47,955 nt of DNA from Helicobacteraceae bacterium (GCA_900770765.1 CAAGLK010000137.1:1-47955), one strand, 5' to 3'. Positions 1 to 9,278 are shown, counted from the first letter of the stretch. The notes: generated by a model from the sequence alone, not told the origin. A program made the numbers and translations.

Positions 1-1
1 A

Positions 2-874
2 GCTCAAATAATACTTATATTAGTGCTTTTAAAAAGCTCTCAATTTACCGCATTTTTATCGCTTGGGTATTCTAAGGCTAGAATTTTTGCACCTATTTTT
101 TTTATTAGTTTTTTATTTAGCATTATTTTTATTATTTCAAATACCACTCCATTTGCTTATGCTAAAGAGCGTGTGGATTCCATTATAAAAACAGGCTTTG
201 TGGGGGATTTCAAAAAAGACTTATTTGTAAAATACAATAATCAATACATTTATTTTCAAAAAATTTATCCATTATTGCAAAGTGCCGCAGAAGTATTAAT
301 TTATGATTTTAAAGACAATGAACTAACAAGCATTATAGAATCTAAAACGGCTAAGTTTAATGGCGACGAGTGGATTTTAAGCGATGTAAATATCACACAG
401 CTAAACACGGATTCTAAAAAGCCGCTAGAAACGCTTAAGGTGGAATCCTACTCCACTCTAAATGGCTTTAAGCCAAAAATTTTAGAAAATATTTATGAAT
501 CACAAGGCAACGCCTCAATCATAGACGCATATCAAGCTATAAATTTATTAAAACAACAAGAAGCAAACACGCAAAAAGTTCGCAGCATTTTATATTCTCT
601 TATTTTGTTTCCACTTTTTGCACCTTTTATTATGATTATTCTATTCTTTTTTACACCAGATTCTAATCGTTATGTAAATTTAGCTGCATTAGTGTTTTTT
701 ATGATTCTTGGAATCTTAGTAACTTGGGGGATATTCTTTGGGCTATCTAGGCTTTCTATGAGTGGGTTTTTTCAGCCAGAATTTAGCATTGTGCTACCAT
801 TTTTTATATTATTTTTAGCAAGTTTATTTGTTTTTTATAAAAGGAGTTTAAATGACAGCATTATTAAGTGTTAG
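2..874 (+). CDS. LptF/LptG-type (YjgP/YjgQ) permease, 5'-truncated
   Basis: The reading frame is open to the left edge, so the start of the gene is missing. The visible ~290 residues match the later part of LptF/LptG permeases, the inner-membrane half of the LPS transport ABC complex. There is a helix near the start, a long soluble beta-rich domain (roughly residues 50-180 of the visible part), then three hydrophobic segments at the C-terminus. Whole family members are usually about 340-360 residues, so some 60-70 residues are absent. The GTG at 23 could serve as a start but would delete the first membrane helix, so I treat the gene as cut by the window edge. The last 23 bases overlap purH, suggesting co-transcription. 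LptF and LptG cannot be told apart here. Confidence 0.82.
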   Translation, partial: AQIILILVLLKSSQFTAFLSLGYSKARIFAPIFFISFLFSIIFIISNTTPFAYAKERVDSIIKTGFVGDFKKDLFVKYNNQYIYFQKIYPLLQSAAEVLIYDFKDNELTSIIESKTAKFNGDEWILSDVNITQLNTDSKKPLETLKVESYSTLNGFKPKILENIYESQGNASIIDAYQAINLLKQQEANTQKVRSILYSLILFPLFAPFIMIILFFFTPDSNRYVNLAALVFFMILGILVTWGIFFGLSRLSMSGFFQPEFSIVLPFFILFLASLFVFYKRSLNDSIIKC

Positions 875-2384
875 CGATAAAAGCGGAATCGTAGAGTTTG
901 CAAGCGGTTTAGTAGAGTTAGGCTATGAGATTCTATCCACTGGTGGGACACTAAAGGCGTTACAAAATAGCAAAATACCAGCAATTGATGTAAGCTCATA
1001 TACACAAAGCCCAGAAATGTTTGATGGGCGCGTTAAAACACTACACCCAAAGATTCACGGCGGAATCCTACACCGCAGAGATAACGCCATTGATACAAAA
1101 CTCGCTAAAGAGTTTAATATAAAAGATATTTCTCTAGTGTGCGTAAATCTCTATCCATTTAAAGAGACAATTGAGAAGACAGATGATTTTGCAGAGATTA
1201 TTGAAAACATTGATATAGGCGGTCCATCAATGGTTAGAGCGGCGGCAAAAAACTTTGAATCCGTTTTAATAATTACAAATCCGCAAGATTATAATGGAAT
1301 TCTACAAGCCTTAAAAGAAAATAAAAACACGCTAGAATTAAGGCAAAAAATGATGATAAAAGCCTTCGAACACACCGCAAATTATGATTGCACTATTGCA
1401 AATTATATGAATAAGCGATTCAATAATGGCTTTGGTAAAAAGCATTTTATAGCAGGCGCTCTAGTAGCCCCTACAAGATATGGTGAGAATCCACATCAAA
1501 AAGGCGCATATTACGCCTTTAGCGACTTTTATTTTAAAAACTTCAAAGCGCTAAAGGGTGAAATTAGCTTTAATAATCTAACCGATATTAATGCGGCGGT
1601 AAAAATCGCCTCTAGCTTTGAAAATCGCCCTTGCGTCTGCATTGTAAAGCATGCTAATCCTTGCGGATTTGCTTTAAATAATGATTTAACACAAGCCTTT
1701 AGAGACGCATTAAAATGCGATAATATTTCCGCTTTTGGCGGTGTTGTGGCGGTTAATGGAATCGTAGATGAAAAGTTGGCAAATGAGATTAATACAATTT
1801 TTATTGAAGTGCTAATTGCTCCGCAAATTACGCAAGAAGCGCTAAGAGTTTTTGAAAATAAGAAAAAAATAAAGCTATTTATATGCGGCGGTGAGCATTT
1901 ATGCTTCCCAAAAGATGCGCAAGATTTTAAGCATATTGAAGGTGGCTTTGTGCTTCAAGATGCGGATTTTATAGAAAAAGATGAAGTAAGAGAAGCAAAA
2001 TGCGTAACTGAAGTGGAAGCCACAGAAAAACAAATGCAAGATTTAGAAATCGCTTATAAAATCGCATCTTTAGTTAAATCAAATTGCGTTGTGTATGTTA
2101 AGGATTCTATGATGATAGCTGTTGGCATGGGTATGACAAGCCGCGTAGATGCCGCAAAAGCCGCTATTAAAAAAGCGCAAGAAATGAGCTTGGATTTAAA
2201 AGGCTGCGTCCTTGCTAGTGAGGCGTTTTTCCCTTTTAAAGATAGCATTGAAGAAGCAGCAAAGGTTGGCGTAAGCGCGGTAATTGAGCCAGGTGGAAGC
2301 ATTAGAGATAATGAAGTAATAGAAGCTGCGGACAAAGCTGGTATGGCACTTTACTTCACAGGAAAAAGACATTTTTTACACTAA
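852..2384 (+). CDS. purH: Bifunctional AICAR formyltransferase / IMP cyclohydrolase
   Basis: PurH catalyses the last two steps of IMP synthesis in the cytoplasm. The 510-residue product is full length. The N-terminal ~130 residues are the methylglyoxal-synthase-like cyclohydrolase domain (early STGGT, and GGILHRR around residue 75). The rest is the AICAR transformylase domain, with KHANPCG near residue 266 and a C-terminal GGSIRD motif. The ATG at 852 follows AAAAGGAG with good spacing. It lies inside the end of the upstream permease gene, so translation is probably coupled. It converges on thiL, with a small GGAATC/GATTCC palindrome between the two. Confidence 0.97.
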   Translation: MTALLSVSDKSGIVEFASGLVELGYEILSTGGTLKALQNSKIPAIDVSSYTQSPEMFDGRVKTLHPKIHGGILHRRDNAIDTKLAKEFNIKDISLVCVNLYPFKETIEKTDDFAEIIENIDIGGPSMVRAAAKNFESVLIITNPQDYNGILQALKENKNTLELRQKMMIKAFEHTANYDCTIANYMNKRFNNGFGKKHFIAGALVAPTRYGENPHQKGAYYAFSDFYFKNFKALKGEISFNNLTDINAAVKIASSFENRPCVCIVKHANPCGFALNNDLTQAFRDALKCDNISAFGGVVAVNGIVDEKLANEINTIFIEVLIAPQITQEALRVFENKKKIKLFICGGEHLCFPKDAQDFKHIEGGFVLQDADFIEKDEVREAKCVTEVEATEKQMQDLEIAYKIASLVKSNCVVYVKDSMMIAVGMGMTSRVDAAKAAIKKAQEMSLDLKGCVLASEAFFPFKDSIEEAAKVGVSAVIEPGGSIRDNEVIEAADKAGMALYFTGKRHFLH

Positions 2385-2397
2385 GTTACACTAAGGC

Positions 2398-2414
2398 GGA
2401 ATCTTAAAGATTCC
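2398..2414. terminator. Short GGAATC/GATTCC palindrome between convergent purH and thiL
   Basis: GGAATCTT and AAGATTCC are perfect 8-base arms around a single base, in the 35-bp gap between the ends of two converging genes. The position fits a weak bidirectional terminator. There is no long U-tract, so the call rests on position and symmetry. The arms are also copies of the word that is over-represented across the window. Confidence 0.45.
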
Positions 2415-2419
2415 AACAT

Positions 2420-3286
2420 TTAGCAATGCCAATTTTTATGTTTTGACTTATATTTGCCACGCACCGCTATCGCAAATGGAATAAAGCGGTGGCGGAATCT
2501 TTTTGTGCTATTTTGCATTTTTTTAAGATTCCTTTTATCTATTACATAAAGCATTTGATATTCTTCTGGCGAATAAAGCCAGAATCCTAATTTTTTTATA
2601 AACTTAAACCCTACCCTATTTAACGCACTTAAGCGAGTTAGTTCTAAAAAGATTCCATCTGAAATATCCATCCCAGATTTTGCTATTTTATTTAAGCAAA
2701 AAAGCATTTGTGGATATAAAAGTGGCTTGTTAAATCGTGTGCTTTGTGGAATCCTAGCGTTTTTATAAAATCGTAATGCTATTTTTAGATTCTTAAAATT
2801 ATTTCCAAATTTTTGCGTCTTTATCCCATTTAACACAGAATTAGGCGTAATAAATCCTACAATATTGCCCTTTTTAACGCCGCTTCTTGTTAGAATCTTT
2901 TTGCGCCTTTTTCCTATCATAGTTAGAGAAAAGCAAAGTTTATCGCTAATTATCGTATCTCCACCGATGATTTTAACGCCCCATTTTTTAGCACAATCCC
3001 CTATAATTTTTGCCAAATAACTAGAATCCTTAAAGCCACTAGGCAGTGATATGCTTAAAAGTGCAAATTGTGGAATCGCATTCATCGCATAAATATCAGA
3101 TAAATTTACCAAAAAGCACTTTTCTACAATATCATTTAAACTACTCCACGCCCTTTTAAAATGCACCCCTTCAAAAAACGCATCACTTGCTATAATAAAA
3201 TCACCCAAAGGCACGCCATCATCGCCTACTCCAGCGGTAGCTCCACTTTTAACTAACGCTTCTATAAAGCTCTTTTCTCTATCCAT
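2420..3286 (-). CDS. thiL: Thiamine-monophosphate kinase
   Basis: ThiL phosphorylates thiamine monophosphate to thiamine diphosphate, the active cofactor. The 288-residue product shows the family's landmarks: a GDDG near residue 22, ASDAFFEGVHF (substrate/metal region), NLSDIYAMNAIP (equivalent to the usual SDMAAMGA motif), GGDT near residue 113 and MDISDG near residue 205. The C-terminal third is less conserved and rich in Lys/Arg and aromatic residues. The ribosome-binding site is weak. It follows nadC with a 35-bp gap on the same strand and is probably the last gene of the cluster. With thiC elsewhere in the window, it points to thiamine biosynthesis. Confidence 0.88.
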   Translation of the reverse strand: MDREKSFIEALVKSGATAGVGDDGVPLGDFIIASDAFFEGVHFKRAWSSLNDIVEKCFLVNLSDIYAMNAIPQFALLSISLPSGFKDSSYLAKIIGDCAKKWGVKIIGGDTIISDKLCFSLTMIGKRRKKILTRSGVKKGNIVGFITPNSVLNGIKTQKFGNNFKNLKIALRFYKNARIPQSTRFNKPLLYPQMLFCLNKIAKSGMDISDGIFLELTRLSALNRVGFKFIKKLGFWLYSPEEYQMLYVIDKRNLKKMQNSTKRFRHRFIPFAIAVRGKYKSKHKNWHC

Positions 3287-3321
3287 TTAGCTTCCACTGC
3301 TAATTAACTACCTTAGAATCC

Positions 3322-4149
3322 TTAATCAATTTTCATGCTCAAATCAATCCAAGTTGCTTGATGGATAATCGCCCCTGTTGATATTGCATCAACGCCGGTG
3401 TTTGCGTAATCTAGCACATTTTGCAGTGTGATATTTCCACTTGCTTCTATTAGCACACTAGGGGCTATGTTATCTCGCATTCTCACCGCTTCTTTAATCA
3501 TATCTGGCTGCATATTATCACACATTAAAATATCCACGCCAGCCTCTAGTGCTTCTTTGACTTGCAGTAAATTCTCGCATTCCACTTCAATTTTAGCGGT
3601 AAATGGAATCTTTTTTCTAATATCTTTTACAAATTTCTCAAGCGATAAAATGCGTGTCAAATGCGTATCTTTAAGCATTAAGCAGTCGTCTAATCCTAAG
3701 CGGTGATTTACCGCGCCGCCATTTCTAGTAGAGTATTTTTCAAAGTCCCTTAAAAGCGGCCTAGTTTTTCTAGTGTCTAGTAAAAGGCAGTTTGTCCCCT
3801 CTAGCTTCCTTGCGAATTTTTTCGTAATTGTCGCAATGCCGCTTGAATGCTCTAAGAGATTTAAAATCGTGCGCTCAGCACTTAGAATCTCGCCCATTTG
3901 CCCACTAAAAGTAGCGATTTTCTCACCCTTTTTAAACTCCATTCCATCTTCAAAGCTAAAATTACTCTTAATTTTCAAAAGCTCACAAAGTCTCTCCACA
4001 TAAAACACACCGGATAAAACTCCATCTTCTTTAGCTACAATGTAGGATTCCACCTCCATTTCACTAGGTAGCCTTAGATACAAATCACCTCTTCCAATGT
4101 CCTCTTTTAAAATTTCTTTTAAAAAATCATCTAATAAAATCTTATGCAT
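3322..4149 (-). CDS. nadC: Nicotinate-nucleotide pyrophosphorylase (quinolinate phosphoribosyltransferase)
   Basis: NadC converts quinolinate and PRPP to nicotinate mononucleotide. At 275 residues it is normal length. It shows the family's EDIGRGD near the N-terminus, the LLDTRKTRP motif around residue 123, MLKDTHL (substrate-binding Lys) and EVECENL, then a C-terminal EASGNIT barrel strand. The ATG has a strong AAAGGAGAGG site. It starts 11 bp after the end of nadA. The order nadC, nadA, psd matches the arrangement in Helicobacter pylori. Confidence 0.96.
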   Translation of the reverse strand: MHKILLDDFLKEILKEDIGRGDLYLRLPSEMEVESYIVAKEDGVLSGVFYVERLCELLKIKSNFSFEDGMEFKKGEKIATFSGQMGEILSAERTILNLLEHSSGIATITKKFARKLEGTNCLLLDTRKTRPLLRDFEKYSTRNGGAVNHRLGLDDCLMLKDTHLTRILSLEKFVKDIRKKIPFTAKIEVECENLLQVKEALEAGVDILMCDNMQPDMIKEAVRMRDNIAPSVLIEASGNITLQNVLDYANTGVDAISTGAIIHQATWIDLSMKID

Positions 4150-4159
4150 TTCCTCTCCT

Positions 4160-5152
4160 TTAAGATAATTTAAGCATTAACTCTAACGCTTCTCTCGCCT
4201 TATTTGCGATAGATTCTGGCAGTATTATTTCATTTATCGGCTCATTTTTATCTAAAGATTCCAAGCAGTTTAAGACATCTTTAAGCGTAGTTTCGTTCAT
4301 TGTAGGGCATTCTGACTTTGTGGAGCTTAGCACAAAGGTATTTTTACCACCTTCACCGCTTCTTAGGCGATTTACTAGATTAAACTCCGTCCCCACGGCT
4401 ACTTTTTGAGAATCCGCTAAGCCTTGCACGAATTTAATAATTTGACTTGTAGAGCCGACAAAATCCGCGAGTTTCACCACTTCCTTATCGCATTCTGGAT
4501 GCACAGCGATTAAAATATCGCTATATCTTTGGCGGTAAAATTCCACATCTTTTGGCGTAAAAAGCTGATGGACAGAGCAGAATCCATTGTAACAGATAAT
4601 ATCCGCTTCTTTAATTTTTTCATCACTATCAATGCCCAATACAGCGGACTTTAAGCCATTTTGTATTGCTAAATTTTCGCCTAAGCACTTATCGGGCAAA
4701 AAGAAAATTTTCTTATTTTGCTTTAGTGCATAATCTAAAATCTTAGAAGCATTTGAGCTAGTGCATACCACGCCACCAAGCTCGGCGACTTTTGCCTTAA
4801 CCTCGGCGTTTGAGTTGATATAAGTAATGGGCATTATGCTTGCGATTCCACATTTTTTTAGCTTTTCTATGCTCTCATCAAAATACTCGCTGCTAATCAT
4901 CCTAGCCATAGAACAACACGCAATGCGCGGCATAAACACACGCTTCTTAGGTGCTAGAATCTTAACACTCTGCCCCATAAATCCCACACCACAAAATATG
5001 ATATTTGCCGCTTCACTCGCACTTGCCTTTCTTGCAAGCTCCAAGCTATCGCCTATTAAATCCGCTAAATCTACCACTTCATCTCTTTGATAATAATGCG
5101 CTACTAAAAGGGCGTTGTGTTTATTTAATAATTCTCTAATTCTCTTTTTCAT
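4160..5152 (-). CDS. nadA: Quinolinate synthase A
   Basis: NadA is a [4Fe-4S] enzyme that condenses iminoaspartate with dihydroxyacetone phosphate to give quinolinate. The 330-residue product has the LVAHYYQRDEV start and LADLIGDSLELA region of the family. Three cysteines sit in the expected cluster contexts: GGVVCTSSNA, YNGFCSVH and SECPTMN. ATG follows GGAGGG. It supplies the substrate of NadC next door. No L-aspartate oxidase (nadB) is in the window. Confidence 0.96.
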   Translation of the reverse strand: MKKRIRELLNKHNALLVAHYYQRDEVVDLADLIGDSLELARKASASEAANIIFCGVGFMGQSVKILAPKKRVFMPRIACCSMARMISSEYFDESIEKLKKCGIASIMPITYINSNAEVKAKVAELGGVVCTSSNASKILDYALKQNKKIFFLPDKCLGENLAIQNGLKSAVLGIDSDEKIKEADIICYNGFCSVHQLFTPKDVEFYRQRYSDILIAVHPECDKEVVKLADFVGSTSQIIKFVQGLADSQKVAVGTEFNLVNRLRSGEGGKNTFVLSSTKSECPTMNETTLKDVLNCLESLDKNEPINEIILPESIANKAREALELMLKLS

Positions 5153-5169
5153 TTTTCCCTCCGCTTCTA

Positions 5170-5961
5170 TTACTCTTTTACAATTTCGCTTCTTTTTGCA
5201 ATTTGCTCACCAAAATAGACTTTTTCTTGCAATTTTAAATCATAACTAAACCCACGACTAAAAATAACAATACTAGACCCCATTAAAAATGTGCCGATTT
5301 CATCGCCTTTTTTTACAAAAATAGGCTTATCAAAAATTAGGCTTTCACTATCTTTTAAATTTGCAATTTCTGGTGCGAAGTTAATTTGGATTCTACCCAC
5401 ATTTAACGCCCCAATAGCCACAAAATAAAATTCATTTTCAAACTCATCTAAACACTCTAGCACAACCCTTTTATTTAGCGTAAAAACCGCCCTTTTCTTT
5501 AAAAAACACTCTCTTACGCTAAATAGCTTACCGTTAATAAAATGCGCTCTTTTAACCCATAAATCAAGCGGTGCGTGGAATCTATGATAATCACTAGGCG
5601 AGAGATAAAAATTAACATAATTAAAGCCATTTAAATCAGCATTTTTTATAAAATCACTCACCAAATACTCGCTTCCTTTTATTTGAAACGCCCTATTTCC
5701 ATCCACCACGCCAAATTCTGTAATGACCCCATCACAAGGCGATATTAAGGCTGTTTTAGTTTTATCAAAACTTCTAAATTTTATTAATGAACGCGTAAAA
5801 AGGGCATTTAAATTTTGATAACTCTCTAAACTATCAAACTCATCTAAATTTATTTTAAAAATTCTCACATACACACCATTTATATATCGCTGGATTCTAC
5901 AAGGAAAGCAGTAGTTAGCAAACTTCCCAAAAAGTTTAGAAAAAATATTTGTAAAATGCAA
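5170..5961 (-). CDS. psd: Phosphatidylserine decarboxylase proenzyme
   Basis: Psd makes phosphatidylethanolamine from phosphatidylserine at the inner membrane. The product has NFYLSPSDYHRFHAP, VGALNVGRI and a C-terminal MGSS; the last corresponds to the LGST self-cleavage site that generates the pyruvoyl group. I place the start at the TTG at 5961: an AAGGAG lies 5 bases upstream, inside the end of bpt, and the resulting 263-residue protein matches the ~267-residue H. pylori enzyme. A longer start at 5979 would precede that ribosome-binding site. The start lies 2 bases past the bpt stop, so translation is probably coupled. The product is the phosphoethanolamine donor for EptA, encoded elsewhere in the window. 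Confidence 0.92.
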   Translation of the reverse strand: MHFTNIFSKLFGKFANYCFPCRIQRYINGVYVRIFKINLDEFDSLESYQNLNALFTRSLIKFRSFDKTKTALISPCDGVITEFGVVDGNRAFQIKGSEYLVSDFIKNADLNGFNYVNFYLSPSDYHRFHAPLDLWVKRAHFINGKLFSVRECFLKKRAVFTLNKRVVLECLDEFENEFYFVAIGALNVGRIQINFAPEIANLKDSESLIFDKPIFVKKGDEIGTFLMGSSIVIFSRGFSYDLKLQEKVYFGEQIAKRSEIVKE

Positions 5962-5963
5962 TA

Positions 5964-6677
5964 TCACTCCTTTACCCAAAGTGGAATCTCATTAATATCT
6001 GGCATATTTGTTAAAACTTCAAAAGGCTTAAATTTTTCTTTATAACCCATAGAATGATGATTATAAATTAAATATCCCGGATATAAATAGCGAATATTAT
6101 ATTTTTTTGCAATTTCTATTTGCTTTAAAATAGAATAAGTGCCAATAGAATATTTACTAAAATCATGGTCATAATAGCAATAAACTGCCGATATACAAGA
6201 ATCCAAAATATCAATCAAAGCCACACCCACAAGTTTATTTTCAATATAATAATCAAATTCATATCCAAAATCTAGCGCACCTTGCACAAAGCTATCATAA
6301 TATCCTTCAACACCGCAGTTTTTTTCACTCCAGCCCTTTTTTATAGACATTTTTGCGTGGTATTTTGCATATAATTCTAAATGCTCTTGCGTTATGTGCG
6401 GCTTTTTTATTTCTAATTTTATAGGATTCTTTAAAATTCTCTTTTGCGATTTTGAAAATTCAAATAAAACACAATCATAACGAATTGAAACACAAGCGCT
6501 ACAGCCATCACACCTAGGGGCAAAAAAATAATTCCCAAAGCGTCTCCAACCACGCATCAAAAGGATATTATAAAATTCCTTCGTGCATTGCTTAATATAA
6601 AAATATTTAAAAGAGGCTTCTAAATGTGGTAAATAACTACAAGCGCAAGGGGCTTGATATAGCTCATAAACTTGCAT
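5964..6677 (-). CDS. bpt: Aspartate/glutamate leucyltransferase (arginyltransferase family)
   Basis: Bpt transfers Leu from Leu-tRNA to proteins with N-terminal Asp or Glu, marking them for ClpS/ClpAP in the N-end rule pathway. The 237-residue product has the N-terminal CACSYLP motif and the RRFGNYFFAPRCDGCSACVSIR block with its paired cysteines. A GNAT-like C-terminal half includes the YLYPGYLI strand and SMGYKEKFKP. The start overlaps the end of mltC by 14 bases, and the stop abuts psd. The family (ate/bpt) is certain; the exact amino acid specificity is inferred from the short bacterial form. Confidence 0.9.
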   Translation of the reverse strand: MQVYELYQAPCACSYLPHLEASFKYFYIKQCTKEFYNILLMRGWRRFGNYFFAPRCDGCSACVSIRYDCVLFEFSKSQKRILKNPIKLEIKKPHITQEHLELYAKYHAKMSIKKGWSEKNCGVEGYYDSFVQGALDFGYEFDYYIENKLVGVALIDILDSCISAVYCYYDHDFSKYSIGTYSILKQIEIAKKYNIRYLYPGYLIYNHHSMGYKEKFKPFEVLTNMPDINEIPLWVKE

Positions 6678-8013
6678 TAAGGCTTAATTTTTCTTTTTTA
6701 AATTGTAAGATTCCGCTATCTGCTTTTTGCCCACCGCTTCCTGCTTGAAATTCTTTTTTTGCATTTGTTACTTTGTGTAAATAATTTCTAGCCTCCTCGT
6801 ATTTTAAGCCAACTCTTAATCGCCGATAAACTTCTGCTGAAGTAAGAGTATTAATAACGCTTACCGCTTTTGTCCTATCTTTATCAAACACACTTAGCAC
6901 ATTTCCACTGCCCGTATTATAAGCGGCAATTACGCAATACTCGTGCGATAAAGCGTTTTTTACGCCTTTAATATAGCGATTAAATAAAATATCTAAATAA
7001 GCAGAACCATATTGAATATTAATTTGCGGAGTAAAAAGCATCTCTTTTGTAGGGATTCCATCTTTATTATTTAACGCCCTATAAACATCACGCCCAGCAC
7101 TTGCTGGGACAACCTGCATAAGCCCATAAGCTGGTATATGGCTTACTGCATAAGGGTTAAAACTGCTTTCTGTTTTGATAATAGCAAAAATTAGGGCTTG
7201 GTCTAAATTGTATTGTTTGGAATATTTTGCAACAAATTCCGCATATTTATGCTCACTTTGAATCTCATGGTCGCTTACCATTTCAAACTCTACAAAATGC
7301 ACTTGCTTTTTTTGCCCATTTTCTACAATTTCTTTAGTTTGCAATTTATTTTCCACTAAATAAGTAGCGTATTTATTAGCCCTCCATTGATAAAGCACCG
7401 GCTGATTTTCATTATCTTTTACTAAATTTGCAAGATAAGGCTTACTTGTATAGCTTACTGCTTTATCGCTATATAAATCCACGCTTTCTGGGTCTTCTGG
7501 CGTAAGAAGCGTGGTTACAATAGCATTTTTTAAAGATTTCTTAGGATTCTTACTATCAAGTGTTTCTACGGATATTTTTCCATTTGTAAAATCTACTTTT
7601 GCTCTAGATAAATAAGAATCTGTATATTTTACAAAAGTATCTTGCGAGGCACTTTGCGTATTATCTAGCCCCCATTTTTGCGCTACTTTTTCATTTAATG
7701 CACTTAGCACTTTTTTAAAATTCACTTCTAAATTTTTAATAAAATCCTCTAAGCTTTTCCCCTCTAATTCAATGCCTTTAATGCTATTAATAACTCTAGC
7801 AGCTTGAGCTAGCGTGTCATTATCTTTAGCGCCGCTTGATACTGCATTTGTCGCATCATTTTTTATTATTTCTGTTATCGTTTGACTTGTTGGCTTTTCT
7901 ACTATTTTTTGCACTCGTGGGGCTATGTAGTTTATATTTGTATAATTTGAAATACAACCTGTGCTAAAAATTGAGATTCCACCTATTATTAAAAATTTAT
8001 TTAAAACTTTCAA
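6664..8013 (-). CDS. mltC: MltC-like membrane-bound lytic murein transglycosylase (lipoprotein)
   Basis: It is predicted to cleave peptidoglycan glycan strands at the outer membrane. A signal peptide ends in a lipobox-like FSTGC with Cys20. Residues ~40-250 form the DUF3393-type N-terminal domain. The SLT domain follows, with FAIIKTESSFNPYAVS (catalytic Glu near residue 285), YGLMQVVP and YCVIAAYNTGSGNV. At 449 residues it is longer than E. coli MltC (~360). The start overlaps the DJ-1 gene stop (ATGA). The C-terminal tail (QAGSGGQKADSG) is encoded by a GC-rich degenerate repeat also found in an unrelated Fe-S protein in this window, so the tail looks added rather than ancestral. Confidence 0.88.
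   Translation of the reverse strand: MKVLNKFLIIGGISIFSTGCISNYTNINYIAPRVQKIVEKPTSQTITEIIKNDATNAVSSGAKDNDTLAQAARVINSIKGIELEGKSLEDFIKNLEVNFKKVLSALNEKVAQKWGLDNTQSASQDTFVKYTDSYLSRAKVDFTNGKISVETLDSKNPKKSLKNAIVTTLLTPEDPESVDLYSDKAVSYTSKPYLANLVKDNENQPVLYQWRANKYATYLVENKLQTKEIVENGQKKQVHFVEFEMVSDHEIQSEHKYAEFVAKYSKQYNLDQALIFAIIKTESSFNPYAVSHIPAYGLMQVVPASAGRDVYRALNNKDGIPTKEMLFTPQINIQYGSAYLDILFNRYIKGVKNALSHEYCVIAAYNTGSGNVLSVFDKDRTKAVSVINTLTSAEVYRRLRVGLKYEEARNYLHKVTNAKKEFQAGSGGQKADSGILQFKKEKLSLNASL
6713..6746. repeat. Copy of GC-rich degenerate repeat in the mltC 3' end
   Basis: The stretch CCGCTATCTGCTTTTTGCCC, continuing to 6746, resembles the repeats inside the Fe-S protein gene at 41209-41242. Over the first 24 bases I count 19 identities, and four of the five differences are transitions. 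It encodes the GSGGQKADSG part of the MltC tail, against EDGGQKADNG in the other protein. Confidence 0.5.
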
Positions 8014-8561
8014 GCGACCAACATCCCTTTTTTAACCTCTTCTGCTACTTCCTTGCTTGTAAAAACTTCTGCTAAATAAAGGGCGAATTCCAACGCACTA
8101 CCAGGTCCTTTTGAAGTAATAAGATTCCCATCTTGCACTACACTTTGTGCTTTATAATTTGGATTCTTAATTTTTTCCTCCACGCTTGGATAACAAGTAA
8201 AGTTTTGATTTGTTAGGATTCCATGTTTAAATAATGCAAAGGGAGCGGCACAAATTGCAGCTATGATTTTATTATTTTTATTAAGAATCTCTAAAATTTC
8301 TGTAAGTTTTACTTCATTAGCCAACTCCATAGTTCCACCCCAACCTCCAGGGAAAACTATGCCGCTTAAGGATTCCGCCTTTATGCTATCTAAATGCGCA
8401 TCGCACTCTATTTTTACTCCACTTTGAGAAGTGGCTATTAAATTTTTATCGCCAACTTTTACAACCTTAACATCACATTTTGAGCGTCTTAAAACATCTA
8501 TAACACTAATTGCCTCTAATTCTTCAAACCCGTTTGCTAATGTAACTGCAACAATTGCCAT
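8010..8561 (-). CDS. DJ-1/PfpI family protein
   Basis: This 183-residue cytoplasmic protein belongs to the DJ-1/ThiJ/PfpI superfamily. It shows GFEELEA (acidic residue near position 16), VFPGGWGG around residue 72 and AAICAAPFALF around residue 102. The Cys in the last motif is the nucleophile-elbow cysteine. The protein then has TSKGPGSALEFAL, typical of DJ-1-like members that act in protein or metabolite deglycation or oxidative stress. Substrate cannot be read from sequence. The ATG follows AAAGGG. The gene is the first of a tightly overlapping run, DJ-1, mltC, bpt, psd. Confidence 0.9.
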   Translation of the reverse strand: MAIVAVTLANGFEELEAISVIDVLRRSKCDVKVVKVGDKNLIATSQSGVKIECDAHLDSIKAESLSGIVFPGGWGGTMELANEVKLTEILEILNKNNKIIAAICAAPFALFKHGILTNQNFTCYPSVEEKIKNPNYKAQSVVQDGNLITSKGPGSALEFALYLAEVFTSKEVAEEVKKGMLVA

Positions 8562-8601
8562 AACTCACCCTTTTTAAGATTCCACCTTTAGCTATTATGC
8601 C

Positions 8602-9165
8602 CTATTTCACTTTATCCAAATACTCGCCTGTTTCGGTATTTACACGAATCACATCGCCCTCTAGCACATGATAAGGCACTTGCACCACCGCACCTGTTTC
8701 AAGTGTAGCTGGCTTTTTACCAGCACTTGTCGTATCGCCTTTGAAATTTGGCGGAGTTTCTACTATTTTTAGCTCCACGCTTTGTGGCACACTTACCGTA
8801 ATTGCCTTGCCATTGTGGAATAAAACGCTAACGCCCATCCCATCAACAAGCCATTTCGCAGAATCCGCAACTTGATTTTCACTAAGTCCAATTTGCTCGT
8901 AATTTTCATTATCCATAAATTGAAAAAGCTCACCATCATTATAAAGAAACTGCATTGAACGCTCTACTAAATTTGGCTCCTCGCATTTATCTCCAGCGTG
9001 AAATGTTTTCTCTAGCACTCTACCATCTAAAAACGACTTCATCTTAACACGCACAAACGCCGCACCCTTGCCCGGCTTAACATGCTGATATTCTGTAATT
9101 CTATATGGAATCCCCTCTAACTCTACCTTTAAGCCCTTTTTTAAATCACCCATTGAATACGCCAT
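8602..9165 (-). CDS. efp: Translation elongation factor P
   Basis: EF-P rescues ribosomes stalled at polyproline stretches. The 187-residue product has the three OB-like domains of the family, with the PGKGAAF loop near residue 33 that carries the conserved, usually modified Lys. The C-terminus is VIRVNTETGEYLDKVK. TTTGGAGGATTTATG gives a good start. No modification enzyme (EpmA-like) is in the window. The 284 bases upstream contain two repeat structures and no gene. Confidence 0.98.
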   Translation of the reverse strand: MAYSMGDLKKGLKVELEGIPYRITEYQHVKPGKGAAFVRVKMKSFLDGRVLEKTFHAGDKCEEPNLVERSMQFLYNDGELFQFMDNENYEQIGLSENQVADSAKWLVDGMGVSVLFHNGKAITVSVPQSVELKIVETPPNFKGDTTSAGKKPATLETGAVVQVPYHVLEGDVIRVNTETGEYLDKVK

Positions 9166-9255
9166 AAATCCTCCAAATATTTAAAATTCTACATACTAAA
9201 TATATGCAAAAGTTTAAACACTTTGCGGCATAAATTGCAAAAAATAAAAACTTGC

Positions 9256-9278
9256 GATTCCACATTTTAAGCGGAATC
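9256..9278. repeat. Inverted GATTCC...GGAATC pair upstream of efp
   Basis: GATTCC at 9256-9261 faces GGAATC at 9273-9278 across 11 bases, in the gap between fba and efp. It could be a weak hairpin. It is listed because the same word recurs as inverted pairs at several gene borders in this window. Confidence 0.4.
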
